Source: Takakia lepidozioides (Eukaryota; Streptophyta; Takakiopsida; Takakiales; Takakiaceae). From it: a stretch of DNA of 64,000 bases. Of this stretch, positions 22,900-34,099 are shown piece by piece. The position numbers and the translations under genes were made by a program. Every line of letters starts with the position of its first letter. The stretch's first letter is position 1. Under the pieces are notes generated by a model. That model was not told the origin of the DNA. It did no database searches and saw only the letters and a list, made by a program, of their open reading frames with translations. The stretch lies in the NCBI GenBank assembly GCA_030704615.1, contig CM060731.1, positions 57,268,756 through 57,332,755 on the forward strand. Direction: 5' to 3'.

Positions 22900-23935
22900 A
22901 TCCAGTAAATGTGCTCCAGCATTTGGCATACATGTCCACAAGGAGGCAAGAGCCCACATTCGCAAGACGGAAAAGGTTGTCACATTGGTAGTTCCTCGAC
23001 CGGGGATGGGAAGAGTTTACCTCGCAGCGACATCGCCAATCCGACCTTTGTCCTATTAAGAGCTGTATGTTTTTTGCGGTTATATTGCTTGCCCTATCTG
23101 CATTTGGGGTAATAGTCCCGATTCTGATGAGCTGCGGGTTGGTGGGCACGAACGTCCTCCTCCATTTGAAATCGTGGGATATCATCCCTCGAGACCAGAC
23201 GAAACCCGGCTGCATCCAATGAGTTAACTTCCTCCGAAGTCAAATCTGTTCCTGCCATCACAGGCCATACCTGTGGTGGCTCAGGTCTGTCCTTCGCATC
23301 TTGGTGGACTCCCCCACGAACACACTGTTGAATGTCTTGAGGACAAAACCAGAACTCATGCAATTTCGGTTTTGCAAAAACTGGTTGTGGCACATTCCAA
23401 TGTACTTCGGAGCTAGGAGGCAGACGATTTCGAAGGACGGTTTTGCTGCTTACATGGCTGCCCGCTGTCAACCCGAATACCCCAACATTGGGCGCATGAC
23501 AAGTCCGTTGTACTTGCAATATGCCAATTAGCAGTGGACACTGAAGTCTCCAACACTGGTTTTCCGTACTGTTGTGGAACACCGTTGTAGTCGGGAGGTA
23601 CCATGTCGTCCTCCTCATCCACGTCCTCCACATGCACTCGGGAGCCACTTGCACCTGAAGCCCGCCTCGGTCCAGTCCGCAGGTTCATATCAGACCGCCA
23701 TGAATGCTGATCCTCCTCCTCATCCAGATTGTGGACGAATATCTTCCTCTTTGTTGTGTGTGAGAAGGTCACCTTCCAAGCCGTCTGCACGGTTATGCAG
23801 TGGTGTTCCAACCACAAATGTCTTCAGAGCCTCCACCATTTTCTTTGGGTCACTTGACCTCGATGCCGCACGCACCAGGGTAGAAGCATGGTACGGGCCA
23901 TCCAAAAGCGGCAACTTGCAGTCCATAAAAAATGG
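22900..23935 (-). pseudogene. SWIM transposase C-terminal remnant, element 3
   Basis: Minus-strand pieces in different frames align with element 2. ASRSSDPKKMVEALKTFVVGTPLH with LEGD (about 23800-23890) and HSWRSDMNLRTGPR (about 23660-23710) are followed by FWFCPQDIQQCVRGG (about 23320-23370) and PPQVWPVMAGTDLTSEEVNSLDAAGFR (about 23200-23280). Near 22940-22980 a degraded C.C...CGH pattern marks the former SWIM finger. Stops and frameshifts separate the blocks. Confidence 0.72.
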
Positions 23936-23950
23936 ACATATGAAGTAGAA

Positions 23951-26679
23951 AACGCAGCACGCGGGAACGAAGTCGGAAAAAGTTGAATTTATTGTAGCCG
24001 TTGATTGTTTTTGTACATCAAGTTATTACCGTCGATTGGAGGTCGCCTTCATCGGGGGGTGGCTGGAAGATGGCTGGTCGCGTTGGGCTAGACTGAAGCG
24101 CGGGGACGACGAGATGCCATGTATGACGCGCGATGCGCAACTAGAAGCTAGCCAGGACGTACGAGTTGATTGGGATTGGGAATGTGAAGAGATTGGGAAG
24201 AGATTGGGAATGTTTGATCACAAAAGTTTGCTTACCATTTTGTAAGATTTTTAGGGTTTAGCTTGTGATTGTTTCATCAACTCTACGCATGCGTGAAGTT
24301 CATTTTCATTTCTGTGTTTCTATGGGCGCGCTTGGGTGGTGGTAGCAGAGGCAGCGGGCGATGCGAGCAGAGCTTATAAAGTGCAACATTGTGTGTTGCT
24401 GCCATAGCAACAGAGGCACGAGGGTAGAGGAGTAGAGGAGAAGCTTGGGCGGGGGTGCTCGGGTGTGCCATCGCTGGAAAAGCACTTGATTGTTGCCTGA
24501 CTCTACCCTTGGTAAGTTTCGTTCAAGTTCGTGGCCAGTCGATTTGGTGTGCGGCATATCTGGAATTAGGTTCCTACAAGCATGAATGTTTCTGTCGTAG
24601 CGCCTGGAAAGAGATGGCAGATTGCCATCCAAATGATGATCATGACTAGTAACTTTCCCCTTGAACTCTACAAGTACGAGCCACCGCTGCGATCTTTCAC
24701 GCCTGATTCTATACTTCTTGCATTGTGCATTTGAACACAGGTGGTTAATTGCCTTTCTTGAATCTTGACAGTGATGCCTGTTTTGTTTATCATTCTCTAT
24801 GGTGTGTTCCTTGTTGGGTTGGTATTTCTCCATTTTTTTCCCTGCCCAGAGAAGGATATACTTACGTCTTGTTAGTGAGTCTAGTTGAGCTAATTTTTGG
24901 AGCTACCTGCTAGCAATTCATGTTGTAAAACCCTAAAAATTTAGGCTGCACAGTCATTCATACATGACAGTTTGTATGTGACCATTATGGTGAGGGTACC
25001 TGCACAATGATTGATCACAAAAGTCTGCTTACTATTACCTTTGTGAGGGGCTCACTCCAGTAGTTGGAGCTACCTTGATATAAACAATTGGTTGCATCAA
25101 TCTGCTGTGTCTAAGCTACCTAGCAATTAGACCCCAACAGGGCCAGGGCCTTAGGCTCAGAATCGATACTTTGAAAGTTAGTGAACAGAGGTGCAAGCAC
25201 TATACGGTCCTGAAGAGGGTGGCTCTCTGATGAGAATACCCGGGACACTGTTTTAGAAAATAGGTATTGCCTTCAGCGCACCCACACATCGAGCATTGAC
25301 AATCTCCCTTTCCTGTCTGCATGTGTTATTTGTTCAAGAATTGACCCCCCGCCCTGGGGTTAAATTGTAGTTTAATGCTGAGGATAGGTAGGCCTTTCAG
25401 CCTAAGGTTCACCCATGTCACAAACTGGAAACAAGTTCAGGGATGTTTATTCCTAACTTATTTTTGTTCAAGCATTATTCATGCTTCGGACGTGGCTTTA
25501 GACACTTCAGCCTCCAAGTGAGCTTCATCCAGCAGGGTCAGTTCTTCCTGCCCAAACTTCAGGTACTTGAAACATCTCCTTTACATTTTTCTGCCATGAC
25601 TTCAAACTGTTTAACAGGACGGTCTTGCTTCCAAGAAATAGAGTCTGTCATCTTAGGGTATTTGGTATTAGGCACTGAGCCCACCATCTGACCTTGACCT
25701 AACTCATGACTTTGAGAGCTCGAGGGTGGTGCGCCAAACTCGCCTTGAACAGCCGCATTAGCTATTGTAGAGCACGCTGACATGCTCTCTTTGAGCACCG
25801 AAAGCTGAATGGATTTTAAAGTTTTAGGCATGGTTGGAGTTGCTCTCCCACACGGCAATGCCTACTCCAAGGTAGGCCAACATGGTCGTTGTAACTTCAG
25901 TATTAATCCGTCTGCAGTGGAAACATTTGAGTGAGAATATCCAAAGTTTGTGTTTAGTTGTTTGATCTGTTTTGTGTATGTTCATCACAGTTACAACTGG
26001 AGGAGAACTCCACAGCAAGATATGTGCTGGAAGGGAGCACACAATTGTGGCATTTAATGATCATGGGGAGGGATGAGGGGATCTGGCCTAATCTGGCCTA
26101 CCATGCAGACTTGTGAACTGTTGTCGCTGGCTGGTTTCTAGTGAGACTGCATGCCTTTTTTTGTCAAGTTGCATTTGTATATGGCTTGTACCAAATGTGG
26201 TCGTTGTTATAAAAGGGACGATATCAGCGAGGCAGGGGAAGAGTAGCAGATGTAGCATAGGTAGCTGAATGTAAAGTTTGTCACACTGGTAGTGGGTACC
26301 AAGTCCAGTCTATTCAAACAGGTGAACAGACCCTTGAGTTTGTGTCACTTATCTTTGTTGTTATGACTTCAAACTACTCTCCAACAAGCTACCCTTTTTG
26401 TGTTATAGAGGGGGGCAAGTGGATCCCATTTTTGGAGACCTGGACAATAACCTATTTTCTAGTGTGCAGAAGAAGGGCCCAACAGTGTGATTGTTGATTT
26501 CCAAGGAATTTTGAGTGTCTGTGTTGAAAATGTTTGGTTTCTCTTGCTGCCATGTTAGTCCTTGAAGAATTTACATTTTACTATCCTCTGATTCCATCTG
26601 CTTGCCTGCATATGTTGTCGCATTTGTGGGGCTACTATTCAACAAGTTTCAGCTGTTTGTGTAGCTGATTTGCGGGATG
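23951..26679. other. Flanking DNA of gypsy copy C, mostly unassigned
   Basis: About 2.7 kb with no convincing gene. TATA-like strings occur near 24374 (TTATAAAG) and 26210 (TTATAAAAG) but I see no ORF downstream that they would serve. A minus-strand open stretch at 25858-25559 is described separately. 24000-24260 includes a Trp/Asp-rich short ORF of no known family. The DNA should have been continuous with 54592 onward before copy C inserted. Confidence 0.5.
25470..25858 (-). pseudogene. Possible gene remnant, unknown
   Basis: A minus-strand frame reads KTLKSIQLSVLKESM, MTDSISWKQDRPVKQFEVMAEK and KCKGDV. After a shift of frame near 25570 it continues FKYLKFGQEELTLLDEAHLE. The amino-acid composition looks protein-like across the shift, suggesting a decayed exon. 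No family is recognised and it could be chance. Confidence 0.25.
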
Positions 26680-27740
26680 TGTTAGAGGACTGTCCGGGAC
26701 TTAGACACTTATACGGGATCTGTAGAGTACCCTTAATTTTTGCACAGACTGAGACCAACAGGAGCCTTAGGGGTGACAGCAGCGCACTGTAGAGGGGGGT
26801 TACACAGCCCGTCACAGTCGTCACAGCAGACACAGCCGACACAGCCAACACAGCCCGTCACAGTCGTCACAGCCGACACAGCCGACACAGCCAACACAGC
26901 CCGTCACAGTCGTCACAGCAGACACAGCCCGTCACAGTCGTCACAACAGACACAGCCGACACATCCAACACAGCCCGTCACAGTCGTCACAGCAGACACA
27001 GCCGACACAACCATACAGCCAGTCACAGCCCGACATAGCCAAACACAGTCGCACAGCCAGTCACAGCCCGTCACAATCTCACACAGCCAGTCACAGCTTG
27101 ACACAGCTGTCACGATCATAGGGAACAAAGAGTAGGACAGGGAACGACTGTGGGGAACAACACCTGCGAAGGGAACATGTTAGTTCACAGACGACGGTTA
27201 GTGAGGGAAACGGTTAGAACCACGGATAGGAAGATAAAGGGAGAAATGGGGAATTTCGGGGGGATATCATTGGGAGGAGGACTTCTTGGTCATGGAGGAG
27301 AGGGGATGGGGCAGAGATGAAGAACGGAAGTGAAGATAGAGAGATGATGAGTAGATGCTTGTTATATGCAAGGCTGTAATGATCTTGTAGAGCAGATTAG
27401 AGACACAATGGCTTCGGCCTGATACCTAATAAATCATAATCAGATACTTTTACGATACACTCACACTGTGTAGAGAGATCTGAGTGAAGCTGTGGAATGA
27501 ATGGATGAGTTGACGGAATCCAATAGATTGATAAAGCAAACTGATACTTAATTATCAATGGTAAGGTAGTTAACATGAATGCCAAAAGGGAAACAAATAG
27601 GAAACACCCCCATGATACCCTAGCTGTAGGTCATGACTGATTGTTCTGCGCGGGCTGAGTACTTAGAGATTTCCAACTCTTCTATCTTGGAGTTTCCGCC
27701 TCGAATAGCGAAGGGATGGATGAGTAAAAGCCGTGCGACA
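26680..27740 (+). repeat. 5' LTR of gypsy copy C
   Basis: 1,061 bp, TGTTAGAGG...GCGACA. It includes the CACAGCC minisatellite (about 26805-27110) and an AATAAA polyadenylation-type signal near 27427. It is longer than the 3' LTR, mainly through the minisatellite and a short block near 27195-27215 absent from the 3' copy. Confidence 0.92.
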
Positions 27741-28326
27741 TTTGGCGACCATACTGGGGACCTGAGTCATGAACAACCAGATGTGACAGGCATCTGGTGG
27801 GATCATGGTGGATGGACCATTAAAGAATTTGAAGTGAATCAAATTCCCTGTGGAACGAAGGAAGAAAGATTGTCCAAACAATTCTTTCAAAGGTTCTTGG
27901 AATTGCCAGACGGTTGTAAAGAAAATATTCTTAAGCGAGTGCATGATGCTGATCCGGAATGGGGTCTGGAGAAAGGAGTGATAAAGATTTATCAGGTAGC
28001 CTGTAGAGGAAGAGCACGTTGGTTACCAACATTGGTTTATGTGATAGCATTGCTATCCATTAAGCGAGTAGAGTTTGAAGGCTGGGAAGAAAGAAAGGTG
28101 AATGTTTATACTCATATGCATGAAGAGCTTGTACTGGTAAGAATTGGATTCCAAAGGATATTTTGTGGATCAAACTCACACCAAGAACAGCTTTTCAGAC
28201 TTGTTTGCCATATGGTTATATGGTAACGGAGACTTCAAGTATAGCCAAGGGTGCATTGAAGCTTGAAAGAAACCCAGGCATATACGAGAGATATTACAGA
28301 AGAGAGTTTTGGTTATTGCCACATTA
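27633..28326 (+). pseudogene. Leader ORF of gypsy copy C, frameshifted
   Basis: Same protein as copy A 5055-4360, starting in the LTR and crossing the PBS. Loss of one A near 28140 (GTAAGAATTGG against GTAAAGAATTGG) shifts the frame, and the frame stops at 28226. The original end (WLLPH) is still recognisable at 28326. The start lies 108 bp before the LTR end, as in copy A. Confidence 0.65.
27741..27762 (+). other. Primer binding site of gypsy copy C
   Basis: TTTGGCGACCATACTGGGG follows the 5' LTR directly; it is identical to the site in copy A. Confidence 0.75.
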
Positions 28327-28348
28327 AAAGAAATGAAAGACATGGGAC

Positions 28349-29873
28349 ATGAGTGATGAAAGAGAAGCTAGACGACAGAGATATTCAGCAAAAAGAGAAA
28401 GCTATCTGAAAGCTAATTATCCATATCTTTGGGAGAGAGGAATAGACATAGGGGAATCATCTGGACCTCTCACACCATTAAGATCAAAGAGTACATCACC
28501 TATACCGGAAGAACTAGAGTTGGATGCCACTCCTTCTGTTTCTTTGCAAGAAAGATTAAGGGAATTGGTACAGGAAGAAGATCAATCACGAGGTGAAAGA
28601 TCTGAGGTACATCCTTGGATAAAAGATTTGACAGAAATCTTTGATAAGAGTTGGCATGGAACACCAAAAGCAGGAACTCTAGTTTCTGAAGCAGAAGGTG
28701 AAGAAGGAGAAGAGGATGTGGCAGAGCCAACGGAGAGTTCAGACTCTCCAACACCATTACAGTTGAGTTACATGAGTGAAGAAGAAACCCAAGGGCAGAA
28801 CTTGGAGGATGAAAACAGAGAGAAGAAATTAGAAGAGGAAGAATATGAAGAAGTAGACCCAACAGCTGAGGTTGAGACTACAACCAGGACATCCCAACCC
28901 GTTGGACCTGGATCAAGTGGAGCACTTGGATCACAGGCCAACGAAGGTGTCGGCTCAGGGGGATCAGGCGGGCTGCCTGGATCTGGCTCTGGGGGGACAG
29001 GGAGTGTGGGAAGTAGTGCAACTAAAGCTGGGAATACTGTGAATATCGTGGGGCCAGAAGCAAGGAGTGCTCAAGGGCCACCACTTGGTGGAAGATCCAC
29101 CACAAAAACAACAGGTCCAGAAGGACCAGCACCAACAAGGGTGCCAGCACCTGTCAGTGGACTAAGACCAGAGTTGCAAAAGAAAGTGGATATGTTACCC
29201 CATAATACAGTGGAGGAGGCATTTGAAACTGCAAACAGAATTGAGCAATTGGGAATGCGCAGGAGAGAGAAAAAGGAAGATGAGGACTCTGAGGATGAGT
29301 CAGATGAAGAAAAAAAAGAGCAAGAACTAAAAAGAAAGAGTAAGAGAAAGGAGAAGTTGAAGAGGGATAACTATGAAAAAAAATTGGAAGAAATCTTGAA
29401 GAAGTATGCCACAGAGGCTGCAACACATTGGAGGAAGGGTGTATGGTGTGCAAAGTGCCAGAATGAAGGCCATACCACCACAGAATGCCACATAAAGGAG
29501 AAACACTGTACTATCTGTAAAATGGATAACCATTCTACTGAGAATTGTTACTACAATAGAAGGACAGCTGCAAGAGAACCTAGGCAAGTAAGGGTGCATC
29601 AGGTGCAGCCCCAGCCAAGAAGAAACAATGATCAGGACCACTATGGTAGGTCTGGTGGTTATAACAATGGCATGGAAGGGAGAGGTAATTCAAGAGGGAA
29701 TTACAAGGAAATTCCAGAGGCAACTATCAGGGTAATCCAAGGGGAATTACCAGCCCGGGAATCAGGATTATAGAAATAATCCAAGAACAGACCAAGGGCG
29801 AGGACCCAATGGTGAAGAGCTATGTTACTATTGTAATCAGCCAGGACATCGCAAGGCAGCCTGTTCATTCTGG
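28349..29873 (+). pseudogene. gag: gag of gypsy copy C with internal deletion
   Basis: MSDEREARRQ start. The frame is open to 29773 without the stops found in copy A. The gag core is missing: VSG is joined directly to LRPELQKK at about 29157. This removes about 141 codons present in copy A, with AGTGG shared by both deletion ends. Two zinc knuckles follow (CAKCQNEGHTTTEC, CTICKMDNHSTENC). One base is lost near 29705 in the RGNY repeat, shifting the frame before the third knuckle (CYYCNQPGHRKAAC, about 29825-29870). Confidence 0.85.
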
Positions 29874-30966
29874 ATAAGACACCAGAATGAGATGAGAGCT
29901 CCTGTGAATGAGGGCCCAGTGGTGGCAGCTCACATGGTTAGGCCATGTGTTGTACCAGAAGTAAGTACAATGATAGTAACAAGAAGTTAAAGCCAAACTA
30001 ATACCTCCAGTAGAAGAGGAAGAAGATGATAATGGAAGTGGCAATGATATGCCTGAAGATGAAGAGACTTGGAAAGATGAGAAGGAACTGCACAAGGAAG
30101 TGGCAAATACTATAAGGGAAATGCAAAAGAGTACTGATATTCTTGTGGCAGATTCCTCTGATTCGGATGGAGAAAAAGAAGGGAGTGAGGAAGAAAGGAA
30201 GAAAGAAGATGCAGACATGCAAAGTAATGAAGAGACTTTGGCTGAAGTAATATGCCAGACAAAGCAGAAATTACCATTGGACAGCTATTAGCTGTGGCAC
30301 CTTATTGTAGGCACAGGCTGTATCAAGCAATCAATCGAATTGCCCAAGAGACAGGAAACACAGACCTAAACAACAAGGTGACCAGTTATAATGTGAAGCC
30401 GGAAGGGCGAGAAACAGTCATGGACTTTGATGATTCTATGCCAGTAATCCAATTGAGAATTGGGAAGCACAGAACTAACTGATGTACTGATAGATGGTGG
30501 TTCTGGAGTAAATATCATGACAGACCAATTAAAGGAAGAAGCTTGGTCTAAGTAACATGAAACCAGCCCCATTTACAGTAACAATGGCAGATCAAAGAAG
30601 TGTACAGCCATTGGAATTGATAAGAGGAGTTAAGATACAGATACAGAAGATGATCTTTATGATCACAGTAGTACTGTATTGAAAATGGATGAAGTCATGG
30701 AGGCTTACTCCTTATTATTGGGACGTCCGTGGCTGAAACAGGCCAGGGTATTCCATGACTGGAATTCTCAGTTACTAACCGTGCATAATGGGATACACGA
30801 GATACAAATTACCACAAAGAAATCTAGTAGATTACCTGCTACAAGAAGACCTCGAGGAGTCAGAGAGTATGACTGGAAAGGAGGACTGGATGAGGGCAGG
30901 AAGCTACCCTATTTGCTGCACACCCAGAGTGGGAGCAGGTTGCAGAGATGCGGCTGGAAAGCCTAA
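29874..30966 (+). pseudogene. Protease region, gypsy copy C, broken
   Basis: Continues the gag-protease region homologous to copy A 2385-1304: acidic spacer (MPEDEETWKDEKELHKEV), IGQLLAVAPYCRHRLYQAI, then the DGGSGVNIM active site at about 30495-30520 and LLLGRPWLKQARVF near 30714. Frameshifts near 29990, 30265, 30465, 30530 and 30680 break it into short pieces. Confidence 0.8.
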
Positions 30967-31695
30967 GTTGTTTGAGAGGTATCTGCTGTGGTGTAGTGAC
31001 AGCAACACCAACTGAAGAGGAAACCAGCATTTACCCATTACATTTCTATGAAGAAAGAGAAGGAGAAATAGAAATCCTAGAAGAACCAGCCACTGTGAGC
31101 TTACAGGATGAAGTGGTGACTGGTTGGACAATCACAGCTGATGAGCAGGTGAGGGAAGTGAATGTGGGAACTAAAGAGGAACTGAGGATGGTGAAAGTAG
31201 GAGCTGATTTGGAGCCGGAATTCTTCGAAGAAGCTAAAAGCTTGTTCATCAATACAGAGATGTATTTGCTTGGAGCTATGAGGATCTAAAAGGGATACCA
31301 CCTGAAGTCTGTCAGCATAAGATTGAACTGGAACCAGGGTCAGTACCAATCAAGCAGGCGAGGTATAGAATGAATCCCAACTACGCACAGAAGGTTGGAG
31401 AAGAGATAAGAAGTTGGCTGAGGCTAAGTTTATATACCCAATAGAGTATACAACTTGGTTTGTCACCCATTGTTATAGTTCCCAAGAAGAATGGCAAACT
31501 AAGAGTATGTGTGAACTATAAGAAGCTGAATGCTTGTACGAAGAAAGATCCTTTCCCTTTGCCATTCACAGAAGCAGTATTAGACACTGTGGCAGGCCAT
31601 GAGATGTACTCATTCATGGATGGCTTCAGTGGTTATAATCAAGTGCAAGTGGCAGAAGAAGACCAAGGGAAAACAACTTTCATCACAGACTGGGG
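30949..31695 (+). pseudogene. pol: pol first part (RT), gypsy copy C, interrupted by element 2
   Basis: Starts MRLESLSCLRGICCG, overlapping the protease end as in copy A. One A is missing near 31248 and further bases near 31405-31450. It is then open through IVIVPKKNGKLRVCVNYKKL and FSGYNQVQVAEEDQGKTTFITDWGG. Element 2 follows at 31696, and the next RT residues (AYAYKVMPFGLCNAPATF) are found after 46885. Confidence 0.9.
31683..31695. other. Target site duplication, left copy, element 2
   Basis: TCACAGACTGGGG, repeated at 46873-46885. The uninterrupted gypsy copy A has it once (minus strand near 580). Confidence 0.88.
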
Positions 31696-31790
31696 GGGCT
31701 GCTATTTCATGAGCCATGAGCCATGAGCGGCATGAGCCATGAGCAGAGTCGTAAGTGTGGAAAAAAACATGAGCAGCACTATTTTCCGGA
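31696..31790 (+). repeat. Left terminal inverted repeat and CATGAGC subterminal array, element 2
   Basis: GGGCTGCTATTTCATGAGC followed by CATGAGCC, CATGAGCGG, CATGAGCC and CATGAGCAG units, with a further ACATGAGCAG near 31768. It matches the right end over CTATTTCATGAGC. Confidence 0.85.
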
Positions 31791-32156
31791 AATGAGTGTC
31801 CGCGGGAATAGGGTTTAGGGTGCCACGGTCATAGGGGGAGAAGGACCTCCCGATGAAGGAGGTTCGGCAATGTTATTTAGAATTATATATTGAAAGGCAA
31901 TGTTTCGCGAATGGTAGGGTGGTACTGCTCTGTACAATGGGGGCCCATTTCAGCCTACCAGCCATTTGCAAAATCCACCCACACTCCCAATCCCAAACGA
32001 AATGAGCAATGACGCATTCTGGGAACGATGGACACAGAATAGAATAAAAAGAGGGCACAATGAGGTTTTTATTGATCCACATGAATTGCATTTGAAGCAC
32101 GTCTACTGTGCTGATTGTGCCATCAAATCTTGAGCCCTGTGCCTACTGAATACAAG

Positions 32157-32987
32157 TCACGTTGTCAATGGGACTTCGACTGCTCTCAGAACTAGCTCAT
32201 GAGTCATGGGGCTCCTCCATGTAAAGTCGATTGCAGCCGTTGTACCGCCCCTAGTGATGTTCACCACAATGTCCTGCCCTTCAATCATACCACCATCGAA
32301 TATGGAAATCTTCACGTTTTCGTCGTCCACACCAATGCGAATGTCCCCATACAATGGAGAAGAGGAGCGCACTCCTCGAGGAGAATAGGTCTCTCCGATG
32401 GAGTCCACCCACGTCCAGTGGCAGCAGTTCCACCGCAACAGCATAGCAGTGCGCCTTCTTCTGCATGGGTGACCGTCGTAGCTGGGAAAATCGGAATCGA
32501 GGATGCGCAGGAGCCACGGACTCCTCAGACCAAGATCGTCACCCCGCTCGAAGGCGTAGTGGCCTACGATATACTCAAAAGCCACCAATGTTTCCACAAT
32601 CGAACCAGTATCTTCTGTGTAATCTGTGTACCAGATAACAATGTCTCCCGATGTGGCCGAATACATTGCATAATCGATGCCTCCAAATGGGCAGTCGTCC
32701 CGGTTCCGGAAGCACGGCATCCTTGCAAAGGAGGACCTGAGGACGACTTGGATGCCGATGACCTTGCGGACAGCTACGAAGCCCTTAGATTTTGGAAATG
32801 ATGCGAAGCGGAAGAGCAGTCCGGCCTCCAATAATGGAGCATCTGGGTCACACGTACCCACCGACGGAGGTGGAACGTGTTCATCACGCCAGCGGTGGAT
32901 GAACCCATACATCTTTCTCATCAACAAGTTATAGTTTGAGATCTGCCACCGAAGTCCATCCCCCCGGATGGAAATTCGGCGCCGCAT
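32157..32987 (-). CDS. Element 2 paralog 1, unknown family
   Basis: 276 aa in one frame. It is clearly related to the protein at 33148-33849: shared blocks are DCP..G.DYAM, SGDIVIW, Y.FERGDD, PWLLRI.D.D.PS, RWNCCHWTWVD, GETY, YGDIR, DGG.I.G.DIVV and ELVLRAVEVP. Similarity begins around SSFARMPCFRN, so the true start may be internal; the first residues come from a GGYRCC palindrome at 32967-32988. No signal peptide, membrane segment or known domain is recognised. Conserved Trp/Cys and Asp/Glu positions suggest a folded, possibly beta-rich protein (inference). It faces away from its paralog, with 160 bp between the two ORFs. The function is unknown. Confidence 0.7.
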   Translation of the reverse strand: MRRRISIRGDGLRWQISNYNLLMRKMYGFIHRWRDEHVPPPSVGTCDPDAPLLEAGLLFRFASFPKSKGFVAVRKVIGIQVVLRSSFARMPCFRNRDDCPFGGIDYAMYSATSGDIVIWYTDYTEDTGSIVETLVAFEYIVGHYAFERGDDLGLRSPWLLRILDSDFPSYDGHPCRRRRTAMLLRWNCCHWTWVDSIGETYSPRGVRSSSPLYGDIRIGVDDENVKISIFDGGMIEGQDIVVNITRGGTTAAIDFTWRSPMTHELVLRAVEVPLTT

Positions 32988-33147
32988 TTACATCGAAGAG
33001 GGGATGGACTTCGTCGTGTCCAGTGGCTATCGGCCCACCTGGCAGTGACTGCCCATAGTTTGCATGGCAGGGTAGGAAACTGAAACGGCTACATTCATGC
33101 AGCAGCCAATCTTCATCGGTCCAGGATCCTGTAGGGGGGAAATTTAA
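32988..33147. promoter_or_regulatory. Possible shared promoter between paralogs 1 and 2
   Basis: 160 bp between two divergent ORFs. No clear TATA box is visible, and the call rests only on the head-to-head arrangement. An asymmetric GGCGCC palindrome lies at the left border (32967-32988). Confidence 0.3.
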
Positions 33148-33849
33148 ATGTGCCCTGGAGTGTTTGTGAGGAATTGCAGCGTTAGCTTGAACTTTTTCCA
33201 GCCACCGCGCTGCTCCTCCTCCATCCGGGAGCTGCTGTCATTGAGCGTACTCCGCTACTCTTTTTCAAGGATGTCGTGCCGCCGAAATCCAGCCGACTGC
33301 CCTTATCATGGCCACGATTATGCTATGTTCAAACCAGAATCAGGAGACATCATTGTCTGGCTCTCTGTTTTCACAGACGCTGCTGGAATCAAGCAAGAGT
33401 CTTTGCGCGCAATGGAGTATCTGGAGGGCTATTACCGCTTTGAGCGAGGTGAGGGCGAGGGTCAATGCGGTCCGTGGGTCCTGAAAATTGTTGACCTCGA
33501 TATACCAAGCTGGAAAGGGATGCCGGACAGATCACGCACGGCCTCGCTTTGGCGCTGGAACTGCTGCCAGTGGACCAGGGAGGACGGCACCGGGGAAAAC
33601 TATATACGTGCAGATCACTCCGCTCTTCCAGTGTATGGAGACATTCGGCTGAGTTGCGAAGACGAATCGCACGGGCACATGAGGCCCACAGTGACCTTGT
33701 CAATGTATGATGGTGGTATCATTGATGGACATGACATTGTCGTCGGCTCCAGCAAGGGCAGCAGAACGACCGAATTGCAGTTTACCTCGAGGTGCCGCAG
33801 CAGTGATGAGCTTGTTTTGAGGGGTATCGAAGTTCCGTCGACTTGGTGA
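33148..33849 (+). CDS. Element 2 paralog 2, unknown family
   Basis: 233 aa in one frame, related over about 190 residues to the protein at 32157-32987. The shared part starts near SFSRMSCRRNPADCPYHGHD, so the Met at about 33271 is another candidate start. Conserved blocks are DYAM, SGDIIVW, YYRFERGE, PWVLKIVDLD, RWNCCQWT, GENY, YGDIRL, YDGGIIDGHDIVV and ELVLRGIEVPS. The two proteins have diverged a lot yet both frames are open, which argues for selection on both. An AATAAA signal lies at 33919, after the stop. No known domain was recognised. Confidence 0.7.
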   Translation: MCPGVFVRNCSVSLNFFQPPRCSSSIRELLSLSVLRYSFSRMSCRRNPADCPYHGHDYAMFKPESGDIIVWLSVFTDAAGIKQESLRAMEYLEGYYRFERGEGEGQCGPWVLKIVDLDIPSWKGMPDRSRTASLWRWNCCQWTREDGTGENYIRADHSALPVYGDIRLSCEDESHGHMRPTVTLSMYDGGIIDGHDIVVGSSKGSRTTELQFTSRCRSSDELVLRGIEVPSTW

Positions 33850-34099
33850 AGCCCATGTAGAAGGAGGAAGGGCTTAGTTTTGTCTGCAGTTGGTAAATGT
33901 GAGACATCGTGTCCGATCAATAAACCCATCGTACCTCACTTCTGTATGATTGTGTTTCATTCTGTTGAATAACTGTCGGAATTGGCCCACTGTTTACAAT
34001 TTGATGTCTCATTTCTACAATGTGTCTGTCCGGATGAATATAGCAGAGTAACCGGTATGTGAGTCATGTGTCAAGAATATACCAGAGTAACGCCATGTC

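Larger units (their letters stand above)
21942..23950 (-). mobile_element. Element 3: decayed relative of elements 1 and 2
   Basis: The left end GGTCTGTATTTTCTATGAGC resembles the GGTTTACTATTTCATGAGC terminus of element 2 and is followed by CATGAG repeats. The C-terminal part of a related transposase lies about 0.9 kb inside on the minus strand, the same geometry as elements 1 and 2. It carries its own short inverted-repeat motif (see 22266-22630). The right end was not found. Confidence 0.55.

Noticed and set aside
22408-22908. 166-codon plus-strand ORF in element 3
   Set aside because: Contains the AAGTC repeats, has no recognisable domain and lies opposite the decayed transposase region.
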